A DNA stretch of 42,558 nucleotides from Verrucomicrobiia bacterium (GTDB lineage: Bacteria; Verrucomicrobiota; Verrucomicrobiia; Limisphaerales; UBA11358): contig JARLJW010000024.1 of assembly GCA_031290985.1 (NCBI GenBank), forward strand, positions 1-42,558, written 5' to 3'. A program made the translations under genes and the position numbers. Under the pieces are notes generated by a model, which made no database searches, was not told the DNA's origin, and was given only the letters and a program-made list of their open reading frames with translations. Positions within the stretch are counted from its first letter, which is position 1. The number at the start of each line of letters is the position of its first letter. Of the stretch, positions 1 to 7,286 are shown piece by piece.

Positions 1-130
1 GCCGATTAATCTTTCCAGTAGCCATATTTCGCCCATTTTGCCACCGTCACTTGGACAAAGGCTGTCCAACTGAAAAAATAGTTCAAAATAATAAAATGGG
101 AGAAATTCGGAAATCCCGCTGGCAGCGAAA

Positions 131-178
131 GCCCTGAATCCCAACGGACGGCGGCTGTGGCGCAGCCCAGCCGCAGCG
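131..178. repeat. Hairpin-bearing intergenic repeat-like element
   Basis: A GC-rich stretch contains the inverted pair GCGGCTG (151-157) and CAGCCGC (168-174) around a 10-base loop. It lies outside any credible gene. Similar short hairpins occur at several other intergenic sites in this window, and such elements are usual in Verrucomicrobiota genomes (general knowledge, not checked). Bases 1-240 otherwise hold nothing that can be supported; a minus-strand open frame there lacks recognisable protein features. Confidence 0.3.
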
Positions 179-272
179 GGTGGCCATGCTGAGGACCTTC
201 GAGAAAACTTACGCATCCCGACATGCGGACGTGCCATGATGCCTCTCCTCATGCCGTCCATTAAAATTCCAT

Positions 273-303
273 TTGACAGCTTGCCGCTTTAATATCAATC
301 TAT
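273..303 (+). promoter_or_regulatory. Possible sigma-70-type promoter for the SAM riboswitch operon
   Basis: A perfect -35 hexamer TTGACA lies at 273-278, about 50 bases before the riboswitch. The -10 box is not clear: an A/T-rich run at 290-303 offers only weak matches at 15-17 base spacing. The position upstream of the aptamer fits a promoter; the exact -10 is uncertain. Confidence 0.35.
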
Positions 304-325
304 CCGCATCCGTTGATTTGACGGA

Positions 326-440
326 CTCATAAAGAGTGGTTGAGGGACTGGCCCGCTGACACCACGGCAACCGATTGGATTTAAGTTCCAGTGACAGGTG
401 CCAATTCCAGCTCGAGCATCATTAGCTTGGGAAAAATGAG
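326..440 (+). promoter_or_regulatory. SAM-I riboswitch (S-box aptamer)
   Basis: The segment has the hallmark SAM-I core: an AAGAG stretch after the P1 5' strand, GAGGGACTGGCCC at 342-354, the GGCAACC block at 366-372, GGTGCCAATTCC at 398-409, and a closing ATGAG. P1 is formed by CTCAT (326-330) and ATGAG (436-440). Downstream, GAGAAG (438-443) can pair with CTTCTC (465-470), forming an antiterminator that is incompatible with both P1 and the terminator at 460-491. This is the classic transcriptional OFF switch: SAM closes P1, frees the terminator and stops transcription of the sulfur operon that begins at 622. Confidence 0.93.
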
Positions 441-459
441 AAGAGCACAACCGTTTTGT

Positions 460-491
460 AGCCCCTTCTCCTTGTGAGTCGGGGCTTTTTT
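460..491 (+). terminator. Riboswitch-controlled intrinsic terminator
   Basis: AGCCCC (460-465) pairs with GGGGCT (481-486), followed by a T run to 491. The 5' side overlaps the antiterminator strand at 465-470, so terminator and antiterminator exclude each other. It is the expression platform of the SAM-I riboswitch. Confidence 0.88.
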
Positions 492-500
492 ATTTCGTAG

Positions 501-546
501 GGCAGGCTTTCCAGCCTGCCGGTTCACGGAACTTTCCAGTTCCGTG
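501..546. repeat. Twin hairpins with identical TTCC loops in the operon leader
   Basis: Two perfect hairpins stand side by side: GGCAGGCT/AGCCTGCC (501-508, 513-520) and CACGGAACT/AGTTCCGTG (525-533, 538-546). Both have the loop TTCC. They lie in the leader mRNA between the riboswitch terminator and the first start codon. The pattern looks like a small repeat family of paired hairpins, but no other copy with this loop was found in the window. Confidence 0.6.
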
Positions 547-621
547 TGAAGGAGAAGCCCGTGCGGCAGGAAATCCGCCGAATTTGTAAATTCGGATGTC
601 TGATGAACAGTTAATTTTATT

Positions 622-1881
622 ATGAGTGAAAAGCATCAAGGTTACATGAAAGCGCTCAAGTGCCGCGAATGCGGCCGTGAATATCCGCTCGAAGCCACGC
701 ACGTTTGCGAATTCGACTTCGGCCCCCTCGAGGTCGCCTACGATTATGATCGCATCAAAAAGACGATCAGCCGCGACCTCATCGCCTCGCGCCCGAAGAC
801 CATGTGGCGTTACCGCGAACTGCTCCCCATCGCCGGCGAACCGACCGTCGGGCCGCAGGTGGGCTTCACCCCGCTCATCAAGGCCGACCGCCTCGCCAAA
901 AAGCTGGGCATCCGCGAACTTTGGATCAAGAACGACGCCGTGAACTACCCCACCCTGTCGTTCAAGGACCGCGTCGTCAGCGTCGCCCTGAGCCGCGCCA
1001 AGGAACTCGGTTTTGAGACCGTCGCCTGCGCCTCCACCGGCAACCTCGCCAACTCCGTTGCCGCCAACGCCGCCAGCGCCGGCTTGAAATCCTACGTCTT
1101 CATCCCGTCCGATCTCGAGCAGGGCAAGATCTTGAACTCGCTCATCTACGGCGCGAACGTCATCAGCATCAAAGGCCACTACGATGAAGTGAACCGCCTC
1201 TGCGCCGAGATCGCCGGCAAGTTCGGCTGGGCGTTCGTGAACGTCAATATGCGCCCCTACTACGCCGAAGGCTCCAAGAGCATGGCCTATGAGATTGCCG
1301 AACAGCTCGGCTGGCGCGCCCCGCAGCACACCATCATCCCGATGGCATCCGGCTCATTGCTCACCAAGATCCACAAGGGTTACCAGGAGCTCGTCAAGGT
1401 CGGCCTCATTTCCGAGAGCCAGCCCAAAGTTTATGGTGCCCAGGCCACCGGCTGCTCGCCGATCTCCACCGCCCAAAAAGCCGGGCTCGACTTCTTCAAG
1501 CCGGTCAAGCCGGACACCATCGCCAAGTCCCTCGCCATCGGCACGCCCGCCGACGGCTTCTACGCGCTCAAGGTCATGCGCGAAACCAACGCCGCCGCCG
1601 AAGACGTCACCGACGACGAAATCCGCGACGCGATCAAGCTGCTCGCCGAAACCGAAGGCATCTTTGCCGAAACCGCCGGCGGCGTGACCGTGGGCGTCGC
1701 GAAGAAACTCATTGCGTCCGGCAAGATTCCGAAGGAAGATTCCGCCGTCATCTGCGTCACCGGCAACGGCCTCAAGACCCTGGATGCCGTCAACGGTTAC
1801 TGCGGCAAAGCGCGCGAAATCAAGCCGAGCCTGCGCGAGTTTGAGGCGCTGCTGGCGCAGGAAGAAAAAGTGAATGCGTAA
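622..1881 (+). CDS. Threonine-synthase-like PLP enzyme, probable sulfur-incorporating member (homocysteine synthesis candidate)
   Basis: A 419-residue fold-type II PLP enzyme of the threonine synthase family. It has an N-terminal zinc-ribbon-like patch (C14, C17, H27, C29), the PLP lysine K115 in LSFKDR, and the substrate/phosphate loop ASTGNLANS near 138-146. Classical threonine synthase turns O-phosphohomoserine into threonine. Here the gene is first behind a SAM-I riboswitch and shares an operon with a Gly-Gly sulfur carrier and a NIL protein, which argues for a methionine-pathway job: replacing the phosphate of phosphohomoserine (or a related leaving group) with sulfur. That role is inference; paralogues of this fold with other nucleophiles are known (cysteate synthase). 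No Shine-Dalgarno precedes ATG 622; ATG 646 has a weak AAGG and would remove eight residues. Plain threonine synthase remains the alternative. Confidence 0.85.
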   Translation: MSEKHQGYMKALKCRECGREYPLEATHVCEFDFGPLEVAYDYDRIKKTISRDLIASRPKTMWRYRELLPIAGEPTVGPQVGFTPLIKADRLAKKLGIRELWIKNDAVNYPTLSFKDRVVSVALSRAKELGFETVACASTGNLANSVAANAASAGLKSYVFIPSDLEQGKILNSLIYGANVISIKGHYDEVNRLCAEIAGKFGWAFVNVNMRPYYAEGSKSMAYEIAEQLGWRAPQHTIIPMASGSLLTKIHKGYQELVKVGLISESQPKVYGAQATGCSPISTAQKAGLDFFKPVKPDTIAKSLAIGTPADGFYALKVMRETNAAAEDVTDDEIRDAIKLLAETEGIFAETAGGVTVGVAKKLIASGKIPKEDSAVICVTGNGLKTLDAVNGYCGKAREIKPSLREFEALLAQEEKVNA

Positions 1882-1892
1882 TTCACTGCAAT

Positions 1893-2225
1893 ATGGAAAA
1901 GAAATTCGCCATCCCTGGAGAAAGAATTAAGCAGCTGGTGCCGCCGATGGGCGGCTGCTTCATGACCGATAGAATTACGGTTGATGGCCTCAAGATTGGT
2001 TACATGTATCGGGAACAGCCAGACCGTCCGGAAGATAGTGGCTGGCGTTTTTTCTCAGGTGATGAGACGCAGGATTATGTTGATGACTCGTCTCACACCG
2101 CAATTTACGCCGTGAATACAGCCGCCAATTACGACCCGGACATCATTCCGTTTTTGGAAACACCAGCACCTTGTGCATTTGAAAAAGATTCTGTCAGCGG
2201 CAAATTTAGCAGAGTAGAACCTTAA
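1893..2225 (+). CDS. DUF2185 (Imm33-like) protein
   Basis: A 110-residue soluble protein with the DUF2185 signature: GGCFMTDRITVDG near 20-32, GYMYREQPDRPEDSGWRFF near 36-54, and the NYDPDIIPFLETP block near 79-91. This family is known as a stand-alone domain and as a proposed immunity protein (Imm33) in polymorphic toxin systems; its biochemical role is unknown. It sits 11 bases after the PLP enzyme and 10 before the sulfur-carrier gene, so it is cotranscribed with them. By eye its sequence is less GC-rich than both neighbours, suggesting later arrival. No toxin gene is nearby. Whether it takes part in sulfur metabolism or merely landed in the operon cannot be told. Confidence 0.8.
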   Translation: MEKKFAIPGERIKQLVPPMGGCFMTDRITVDGLKIGYMYREQPDRPEDSGWRFFSGDETQDYVDDSSHTAIYAVNTAANYDPDIIPFLETPAPCAFEKDSVSGKFSRVEP

Positions 2226-2235
2226 AATTTAATTT

Positions 2236-2511
2236 ATGTCAAAGAAAGTCCGCATCCCCACCCCGCTCCGCAAGTTGACCAACAACGAGGAGTTGATCGA
2301 AATCAACGCCGCCAACATCGGCGACGCCATCGACGAATTGCAGGCGCGCTTCCCCGGCATCCAGGAACGCCTCGTGGATGAAAAGGGCGAGGTCCGCCGC
2401 TTCGTCAACGTCTACGTCAACGAGGAAGACATCCGCTTCCTCCAGAACCGCGCGACGCCGCTCAAAGACGGCGACGAAATCAGCATCATCCCCGCCATCG
2501 CCGGCGGCTAG
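2236..2511 (+). CDS. ThiS/MoaD-family sulfur carrier protein
   Basis: A 91-residue ubiquitin-like (beta-grasp) protein. It has the MoaD/ThiS end pattern: DGDEISIIPAIAGG with an exposed C-terminal Gly-Gly, the site that is adenylated and turned into a thiocarboxylate. The segment NVYVNEEDIRFL and the following LKDGDE are typical of MoaD-like carriers. No extra residues follow Gly-Gly, so no JAMM-type protease is needed to mature it. Neighbouring genes (PLP enzyme upstream, NIL protein downstream, all behind a SAM riboswitch) point to donation of sulfur for homocysteine rather than thiamine or molybdopterin. CysO in Mycobacterium and HcyS in Wolinella are known precedents. No E1-like activating enzyme is encoded in this window; it would have to come from elsewhere. 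Confidence 0.9.
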   Translation: MSKKVRIPTPLRKLTNNEELIEINAANIGDAIDELQARFPGIQERLVDEKGEVRRFVNVYVNEEDIRFLQNRATPLKDGDEISIIPAIAGG

Positions 2512-2575
2512 CCCATAATGACGCCGCAACCTCATCTTAAACCCAAATGCATCATATCGAGGGAGGCTGGGAGCG

Positions 2576-2620
2576 TTTCCCCCTCTCCCAGCGGGAGAGG
2601 GCCGGGGTGAGGGAGAGCGC
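2576..2620. repeat. Palindromic intergenic repeat (CCCTCTCCC...GGGAGAGGG type)
   Basis: CCCTCTCCC and GGGAGAGGG form a hairpin at 2581-2601, followed by CCGGGGTGAGGG. This motif is a widespread intergenic repeat in many bacteria. It separates the sulfur-carrier gene from the NIL-domain gene without a T run, so it is unlikely to stop transcription. Confidence 0.7.
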
Positions 2621-2638
2621 GTTGAGAAATAAATAAAT

Positions 2639-2926
2639 ATGGCCATCAAGAAAAAAAAAGTTTCCGTCAGCAAACCGAACACCCCGGCGCAGCAGCGCCT
2701 GTGGCTGATGTATCCGCCCAAGCTCATCAAGAAGCCGTTCATCTACGAGGTGGGCCACAAGTTCAAGGTCGTGACCAACATCCGCCAGGCCACCATCACC
2801 GACGAGATCGGCATCGTCTGCCTGGAACTGGATGGGGCGCGCAGCGAAGTCGGCCGCGCCATCACCTGGCTGGTCAAGCAGGGCGTGAACGTGGAACCCG
2901 TCGAGATCGGCGTCATCGCCGGTTGA
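2639..2926 (+). CDS. Small NIL-domain protein
   Basis: A 95-residue protein with a lysine-rich start followed by one NIL domain: the region from about 25 to 95 (PPKLIKKPFIYEVGHKF, ITDEIGIVCLELDG, ending VNVEPVEIGVIAG) has the usual beta-alpha-beta pattern. NIL domains occur at the C-terminus of the methionine importer ATPase MetN, where they bind methionine, and fused to ferredoxins in a methanogen homocysteine pathway. Here the domain stands alone as the last gene of the SAM-riboswitch operon, so it may sense methionine or assist sulfur transfer. It follows the sulfur carrier by 127 bases. The leader before ATG 2639 is A/T-rich without a ribosome-binding motif. A terminator follows. Confidence 0.82.
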   Translation: MAIKKKKVSVSKPNTPAQQRLWLMYPPKLIKKPFIYEVGHKFKVVTNIRQATITDEIGIVCLELDGARSEVGRAITWLVKQGVNVEPVEIGVIAG

Positions 2927-2948
2927 AATATTTTGTGGGGACAAATGA

Positions 2949-2984
2949 AGCGGCGCAGGATTGATCCTGCGCCGCTTTTCTTTT
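2949..2984 (+). terminator. Intrinsic terminator of the sulfur operon
   Basis: AGCGGCGCAGGAT (2949-2961) and ATCCTGCGCCGCT (2964-2976) form a strong stem, followed by TTTTCTTTT. It stands 23 bases after the NIL gene stop codon and closes the riboswitch-controlled unit. Confidence 0.92.
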
Positions 2985-3142
2985 GGGTGACTCTTTGCCG
3001 GCGGTGAAGGCGTTTCATAAAGGTGGAACTCTCTGGCCATTGACGTTATAGTCTCCCACCAGCAAACCGATGCATAAAATTGTCATATCCCGGCAGGGTT
3101 TCCCCGGCGGTGTTGGGCGGTTGCCCTGAAACGTATACCCGC

Positions 3143-4333
3143 ATGAAACGCATCCTCTTTGTTGAAGATAACGAAGTCATGCGCGAGCTTTATGCGGCGA
3201 TGCTTTCCCGCGATGAGGATCATTGGGAGGCCACCGTGGCCCCGGATGGCGAAACGGCGCTGACGTTGCTCCAGTCGTCAACCTTTGACGTGGTTGCTTC
3301 CGACATGCAGATGCCCGGCATCAGCGGCATCGAACTGCTCACCGAGGTCCGCAAGCTGTATCCGCACAGCACGCGGATCATCCTCTCCGGCATCAGCGAC
3401 CAGGCCGAGGCGGCCAATTCACTGAACTGCACCCACCTCTTCATTCCCAAGCCTTTCGAGCTAAAAACGCTCAAGTCCGCCCTTGCCCGGATTTACAGCC
3501 TCGATGCTTATCTCAAGGACGAAAAACTCCGCAGCCTCGTCGGCCGGATGCGCACCCTGCCCAGCTTCCCGGCCATCTACCTGGAAATCCTCAAAGAGAT
3601 TGATTCACCGAATTCCTCCATCGAAACCATCGCCCATATCATCGCCAAGGATCCGGGCATCACCGCGAAAATGCTCCAGGTCACCAACTCCGCCGCCTTC
3701 GGTCTCGCCGGGAGCATTTCCGATCCCGCCCACGCCGTGCAACATCTGGGGCTTTCCGCCGTGCGCTCGCTCACCCTTTCGGCCCAGGTCTATTCCAGCT
3801 TGAATTGCCGGCCCATGCAGAACTTTTCCCCCGATGATCTCTGGGGTCACCTCCTCCGGTGCGCGAACCTGGCCCGCCGCATCATGGTCTGTGAAGGCTC
3901 GGAAACCAGCGAAACCGAGGACGCCTTCACCGCCGGCATGTTGCACGACATGGGGGAAATCATGCTGGCCGACAGCCTGCCGGATGAATTTGAGCAAGCC
4001 TTGAAGCTCGCCGAACGGGAAAAAATCCCGTTGCGCGAGGCTGAAATCAAGGTTTTCGGCGCCACCCATGCCGGTCTGGCCGCGTATCTGTTTGGCTTGT
4101 GGGGCCTGCCCGCTCCAATTGTCGAGGCGGTGGCGTTTCATCACACACCGGAAAAGAGCGACTTGAAACAATTCAGCCCGCTTACCGCCATCCACGTCGC
4201 CAACGCGCTGTGTGATGAAGATGAGGCGGGCAACCTGAATCTGGATTATCTCAAAAAGATCGGCGCTCTTGACCAGCTTGATGTCTGGAAAGCCATTGCG
4301 GTTGAATCTCAAATCGAGCTCGCCGACAACTGA
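3143..4333 (+). CDS. Response regulator with receiver and HDOD domains
   Basis: A 396-residue cytoplasmic regulator. The receiver domain begins at the first residues (KRILFVEDNEVM) with acidic D9, phospho-acceptor D54 in ASDMQMPG, and the conserved lysine in FIPKPF near 102. From about 140 to 390 it has an HDOD domain: the block LPSFPAIYLEILKEI, then AGMLHDMGEIML and VAFHHTPE. HDOD is a hydrolase-like fold used in signalling, and such receiver-HDOD proteins act in two-component pathways. ATG 3143 was chosen because the receiver fold starts directly there; an upstream in-frame start at 3080 would add 21 residues unlike a receiver. No histidine kinase lies next to it, so it is an orphan regulator. 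Confidence 0.9.
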   Translation: MKRILFVEDNEVMRELYAAMLSRDEDHWEATVAPDGETALTLLQSSTFDVVASDMQMPGISGIELLTEVRKLYPHSTRIILSGISDQAEAANSLNCTHLFIPKPFELKTLKSALARIYSLDAYLKDEKLRSLVGRMRTLPSFPAIYLEILKEIDSPNSSIETIAHIIAKDPGITAKMLQVTNSAAFGLAGSISDPAHAVQHLGLSAVRSLTLSAQVYSSLNCRPMQNFSPDDLWGHLLRCANLARRIMVCEGSETSETEDAFTAGMLHDMGEIMLADSLPDEFEQALKLAEREKIPLREAEIKVFGATHAGLAAYLFGLWGLPAPIVEAVAFHHTPEKSDLKQFSPLTAIHVANALCDEDEAGNLNLDYLKKIGALDQLDVWKAIAVESQIELADN

Positions 4334-4343
4334 CCGTTTGAAA

Positions 4344-4373
4344 TAAAAAACGGCGGCCAGAAATGGCCGCCGC
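4344..4373 (-). terminator. Terminator of dapL (possibly bidirectional)
   Basis: GGCGGCCA and TGGCCGCC form a stem around GAAA at 4352-4371. On the minus strand it is followed by a run of T (complement of 4345-4350), fitting a terminator for the minus-strand dapL gene. It also lies just behind the plus-strand HDOD gene and could serve both. Confidence 0.85.
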
Positions 4374-4401
4374 TGTTGAAATCAAACCAGCTCTCAGATT
4401 T

Positions 4402-5640
4402 TTACCACTTCAATTCCTGCAAGCGGCGCGCCACTTCCTCCGCATTCGCGCGGCTGTTGAACGCACTGATGCGGAAAAAACCCTCGCCCTTCGAGCCGAA
4501 GCCCGACCCGGGCGTGATGACCACGTTCGCTTCAGCCAGGATCTTGTCAAAGGCCTGCCAGCTCGTGACGCCCTTTGGCGTGCGCACCCAGATGTAAGGC
4601 GCATTCACGCCGCCGAAAACCTTCAGCCCGGCCTTCTTCGCCCCTTTGCGCAGCACTTCGGCGTTGCCGAGATAGTGTTTGATGAGTTCCGCGACCTGCG
4701 CCTTGCCCTCGGGCGAATAAAGCGCTTCCGCCGCGCGTTGAATCACGTAGCTGACACCGTTGAACTTCGTCGCCGAGCGGCGGTTCCACAGCGGGTGCAA
4801 CGGCTTCGCTTCGCCGGTCTTCGTGTACGCGTTCAGCGATTTTGGAACCACGGTGAATGCGCAACGCGTACCGGTGAACCCGCCGTTCTTGGAAAAACTG
4901 CGAAACTCGATGGCACACTCCCGCGCGCCGGGAATCTCGTAGATTGAGTGCGGAATGCCCGGCTCGGTGATGTACGCCTCATAGGCGGCATCGAACAAAA
5001 TCACGGACTTGTGCTCCAGCGCGTACTTCACCCACGCCTCGAGCTGCTCACGCGTCGCCGCCGCACCGGTCGGGTTGTTCGGCGAGCAGAGATAGATGAC
5101 GTCCACATGTTTCTTTGGCGGTTCGGGGATGAAGCCGTTGGCCGGCTTGCACGGCAGATAAACCAGCTTGCCGTAAGCGCCCGCTGCATTGGCCTCGCCG
5201 GTATGCCCTACCATCACGTTGGTGTCCACGTAAACCGGATAAACCGGATCGCTGATGGCAATCTTGTTTTTGCTCCCCAGGATGTCGAGGATCGCCCCGC
5301 AATCGCACTTCGATCCGTCGCTCACAAAAATCTCGTCATCCGCCACGTCCAGCCCCTTGTCGCGGAAATCGCCTTGCGCAATGGCGTGGCGCAACCATTC
5401 ATAGCCCTGTTCCGGGCCGTAGCCCTTGAAACTCTCGCGTACGGCCATTTCATCCACCGCCTTGTGCATCGCGGCGATCGCGGCCGCCGGCAGCGGCTCC
5501 GTCACGTCCCCGATGCCGCACCGGATGAGGCGCTTGGCGGCTTCGGGATTGGCGTCACAGAACGCCTTCACCCGGCGGCCGATTTCCGGAAAAAGATAAC
5601 CCGCTTTGAGCTTGAGATAATTGTCGTTAAGCAATGCCAT
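4402..5640 (-). CDS. dapL: LL-diaminopimelate aminotransferase
   Basis: A 412-residue fold-type I PLP aminotransferase. It converts tetrahydrodipicolinate directly to LL-diaminopimelate with glutamate as donor, in lysine and peptidoglycan synthesis. Seen are the DapL-like start [19 protein letters not shown], the [10 protein letters not shown] block near 42-51, the cofactor motif SPNNPTG (186-192), FDAAYEAY (216-223) and the PLP lysine K251 in [12 protein letters not shown]. Length matches the family. The open frame runs further upstream to 6168, but that extension crosses a repeat and the next gene and has no homology; ATG 5640 gives the standard N-terminus. The DapL route is typical of Verrucomicrobiota, Chlamydiota and plants. 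It ends in its own terminator and has no close operon partner. Confidence 0.96.
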   Translation of the reverse strand: MALLNDNYLKLKAGYLFPEIGRRVKAFCDANPEAAKRLIRCGIGDVTEPLPAAAIAAMHKAVDEMAVRESFKGYGPEQGYEWLRHAIAQGDFRDKGLDVADDEIFVSDGSKCDCGAILDILGSKNKIAISDPVYPVYVDTNVMVGHTGEANAAGAYGKLVYLPCKPANGFIPEPPKKHVDVIYLCSPNNPTGAAATREQLEAWVKYALEHKSVILFDAAYEAYITEPGIPHSIYEIPGARECAIEFRSFSKNGGFTGTRCAFTVVPKSLNAYTKTGEAKPLHPLWNRRSATKFNGVSYVIQRAAEALYSPEGKAQVAELIKHYLGNAEVLRKGAKKAGLKVFGGVNAPYIWVRTPKGVTSWQAFDKILAEANVVITPGSGFGSKGEGFFRISAFNSRANAEEVARRLQELKW

Positions 5641-5756
5641 AAATTGAAATACGGAGAATAATTCAACGCCGCCCGCGAAGCAAGAAAGCCGTTTTAAGAA
5701 ATGGTGGAGTTTGTCGTGCTGTAGGCACTTTGCGGCGCGGGAATCCTTCGACAGGA

Positions 5757-5839
5757 CGTTTGGAGTTCCGCCTTTAGGCGGCATAGGCGAGGTTTTTGCA
5801 ATAAGACGTCCGGACCGCGTAAACGCGGAACTCCAAACG
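5757..5839. repeat. Inverted-repeat element with 15-bp perfect ends
   Basis: CGTTTGGAGTTCCGC at 5757-5771 is matched exactly by its reverse complement at 5825-5839. Inside lie two smaller palindromes, CCGCCTTTAGGCGG and CCGCGTAAACGCGG, one at each end. The 83-base unit has no coding capacity of its own and resembles a fold-back or MITE-like element. It sits between dapL and the RmlD-like gene. Confidence 0.75.
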
Positions 5840-5857
5840 GAGACGGTTGCAAACGCC

Positions 5858-6727
5858 TCAAAATTTCTCCCCCAGATTCGTCGCCAGCCATTCGCTGAAC
5901 TTCGGCAGCGGCCTCGACAGAACCTTCTGCACCTTGGAAATATCCAGCGTCGTGTCCAGCGCCCGGGCTGGCCCGGGAAAATCCTTGGCCGAACCGGATT
6001 TGATCTCCGTTTTAATTTCCGGCCAGCGCGGGAGCAACAATTGGCCGATCTGCCAGCGCGACAGCTTTTCCGCGCCGGCAACATGGTAAAGCCCTGCGCA
6101 ACTCTTCCCCACCAACTCCCAGACCGCCCGCGCGGTCTCCACCGCCGGAATCGGGCAACGAAACTCATCCGTGAACAGCGTCATCCCCCGCCCCGCTTGC
6201 TGCAAGGAACCCCGCAACTGCTCGTTGAAAGCACGGTTGCCGGATGGCGACACCCCGCCATTGAGCGACGTCCGCACGACCAGATGCCGCGGATTTTTCA
6301 GGACAATTTCCTCCGCCGCCACCTTGGTCTCACCGTAAACGTGCAGCGGATTTGTTGCATCAGTTTCGGCATAGCCACCTTTGCGCCCATCAAAAACCAG
6401 GTCGGTGGAAAAAAACACGAACGGAATATCCGCCGCCAGTTCCGCGAGATGTTTGGTAACCTCGACATTCACCCGCCGGGTCAGTTCAGGGTTCTTCTGC
6501 GCCTCGGAAACAACCGTGATGGCCGCGCAATGGACGACAAGTTGCGGCCGTTCTTTGACAAACGCACGTTCAACGGCGGCAAAATCGAGCAAATCAAAAT
6601 CCGCGCGCGTCAGCGCCCGCCAGTTTGGGGCGAATTTAGGGGCGGTTTGAACGAGACAATTCCCAATCAACCCGTTCGCGCCGGTGATCCAGACTGGGGC
6701 TTTTGATGAAACATCAGATACGGTCAT
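5858..6727 (-). CDS. RmlD-like NAD(P)-dependent sugar reductase (extended SDR)
   Basis: A 289-residue protein of the dTDP-4-dehydrorhamnose reductase (RmlD) substrate-binding family. It has the nucleotide loop ITGANGLIG near the start, [22 protein letters not shown] near 66-86, [10 protein letters not shown] near 104-113, and the catalytic Tyr and Lys in VYGETK near 131. RmlD makes dTDP-rhamnose, but no rmlA, B or C gene is nearby, so the substrate is open; other family members reduce related sugars or support methionine adenosyltransferase. The start at 6727 overlaps the upstream toxin gene by 14 bases; an earlier in-frame start at 6769 would add 14 residues before the fold and lengthen the overlap. 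Translational coupling to the toxin-antitoxin pair is possible. Confidence 0.85.
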   Translation of the reverse strand: MTVSDVSSKAPVWITGANGLIGNCLVQTAPKFAPNWRALTRADFDLLDFAAVERAFVKERPQLVVHCAAITVVSEAQKNPELTRRVNVEVTKHLAELAADIPFVFFSTDLVFDGRKGGYAETDATNPLHVYGETKVAAEEIVLKNPRHLVVRTSLNGGVSPSGNRAFNEQLRGSLQQAGRGMTLFTDEFRCPIPAVETARAVWELVGKSCAGLYHVAGAEKLSRWQIGQLLLPRWPEIKTEIKSGSAKDFPGPARALDTTLDISKVQKVLSRPLPKFSEWLATNLGEKF

Positions 6728-7007
6728 GCCAGTAACCGGGGTGGCGTTTACCGTGCGCAACTGCGACAATTAAAATTTTATCAGCCAGTTCAAGGAAAAC
6801 CACCAGATAAGAAAAGCGGCGGATAAGAAAGCGTCTGGTGCGCTTGGTATAAGGCGAGCAACGCAAGGGCGCGGCCTGAATTTTTTGCACCGCCGTTTCC
6901 ACGTCCTTCCGCAAATCAATTCCCAAGCCCGGAGCGCACTGTTCATAGTAGCCAACCGCCGCATCCAATTCTGCCGTCGCGTTGGGATGAAACTCGACGG
7001 GCTTCAT
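6714..7007 (-). CDS. Type II toxin of the RelE/ParE family
   Basis: A 97-residue protein with the RelE/ParE fold pattern: the start VEFHPNATAELDAAVGYYE, a helical middle with GLGIDLRKDVETAVQKI, and the closing strands RRFLIRRFSYLVVFLELADKILIVAVAHGKRHPGYW. This last motif is characteristic of toxins paired with the small addiction-module antitoxins. RelE members cleave mRNA at the ribosome and ParE members poison gyrase; which applies is not clear from sequence. Its ATG overlaps the antitoxin stop codon by four bases (ATGA at 7007-7004), so the two are translationally coupled with the antitoxin first, the normal order. Confidence 0.9.
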   Translation of the reverse strand: MKPVEFHPNATAELDAAVGYYEQCAPGLGIDLRKDVETAVQKIQAAPLRCSPYTKRTRRFLIRRFSYLVVFLELADKILIVAVAHGKRHPGYWHDRI

Positions 7008-7243
7008 CCGTATTTGGCTCGCAACTTGGAAAACACTTCATCCGCCGGAATGGTTTTAACGCGGCCGGACAAGATTTCATCAACGCGCTTTTCCACTTCA
7101 ACTTGCCACGCCTGTTGGACTTCCGCCGCATCTTCGACGGGTTCCGCATCGAGGGTTTGAATCAAGATTCGCGTCAACGCGGAGCGGTCGGATAACGACA
7201 AGCTCAACGCTTCTTCCGCCACTTGTTCCAGAGTCGCTTTCAT
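7004..7243 (-). CDS. Addiction module antitoxin (CHP02574 type)
   Basis: A 79-residue protein matching the putative addiction-module component family: an N-terminal helix (EQVAEEALSLSLSDRSALTRILIQTLD), a linker, then a toxin-binding tail (EVEKRVDEILSGRVKTIPADEVFSKLRAKYG). The family binds and neutralises RelE/ParE toxins and usually represses its own promoter. It is first in the pair, with a four-base overlap to the toxin. The 43 bases between it and the N-carbamoylputrescine amidase gene could hold its promoter, though no clear motif was seen. Confidence 0.9.
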   Translation of the reverse strand: MKATLEQVAEEALSLSLSDRSALTRILIQTLDAEPVEDAAEVQQAWQVEVEKRVDEILSGRVKTIPADEVFSKLRAKYG

Positions 7244-7286
7244 CTTGGTTTGAAAGTAGTGGCCTTCTGCCCCAGCGTCAAGCAGC

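Noticed and set aside
6..224. Minus-strand frame of 72 codons at the window edge
   Set aside because: Overlaps a hairpin repeat-like element, has no recognisable family and no ribosome site.
5641..6168. N-terminal extension of dapL that would join it to a long minus-strand open frame
   Set aside because: The extension crosses an inverted repeat and the RmlD-like gene, has no family similarity, and the normal DapL start is present at 5640.
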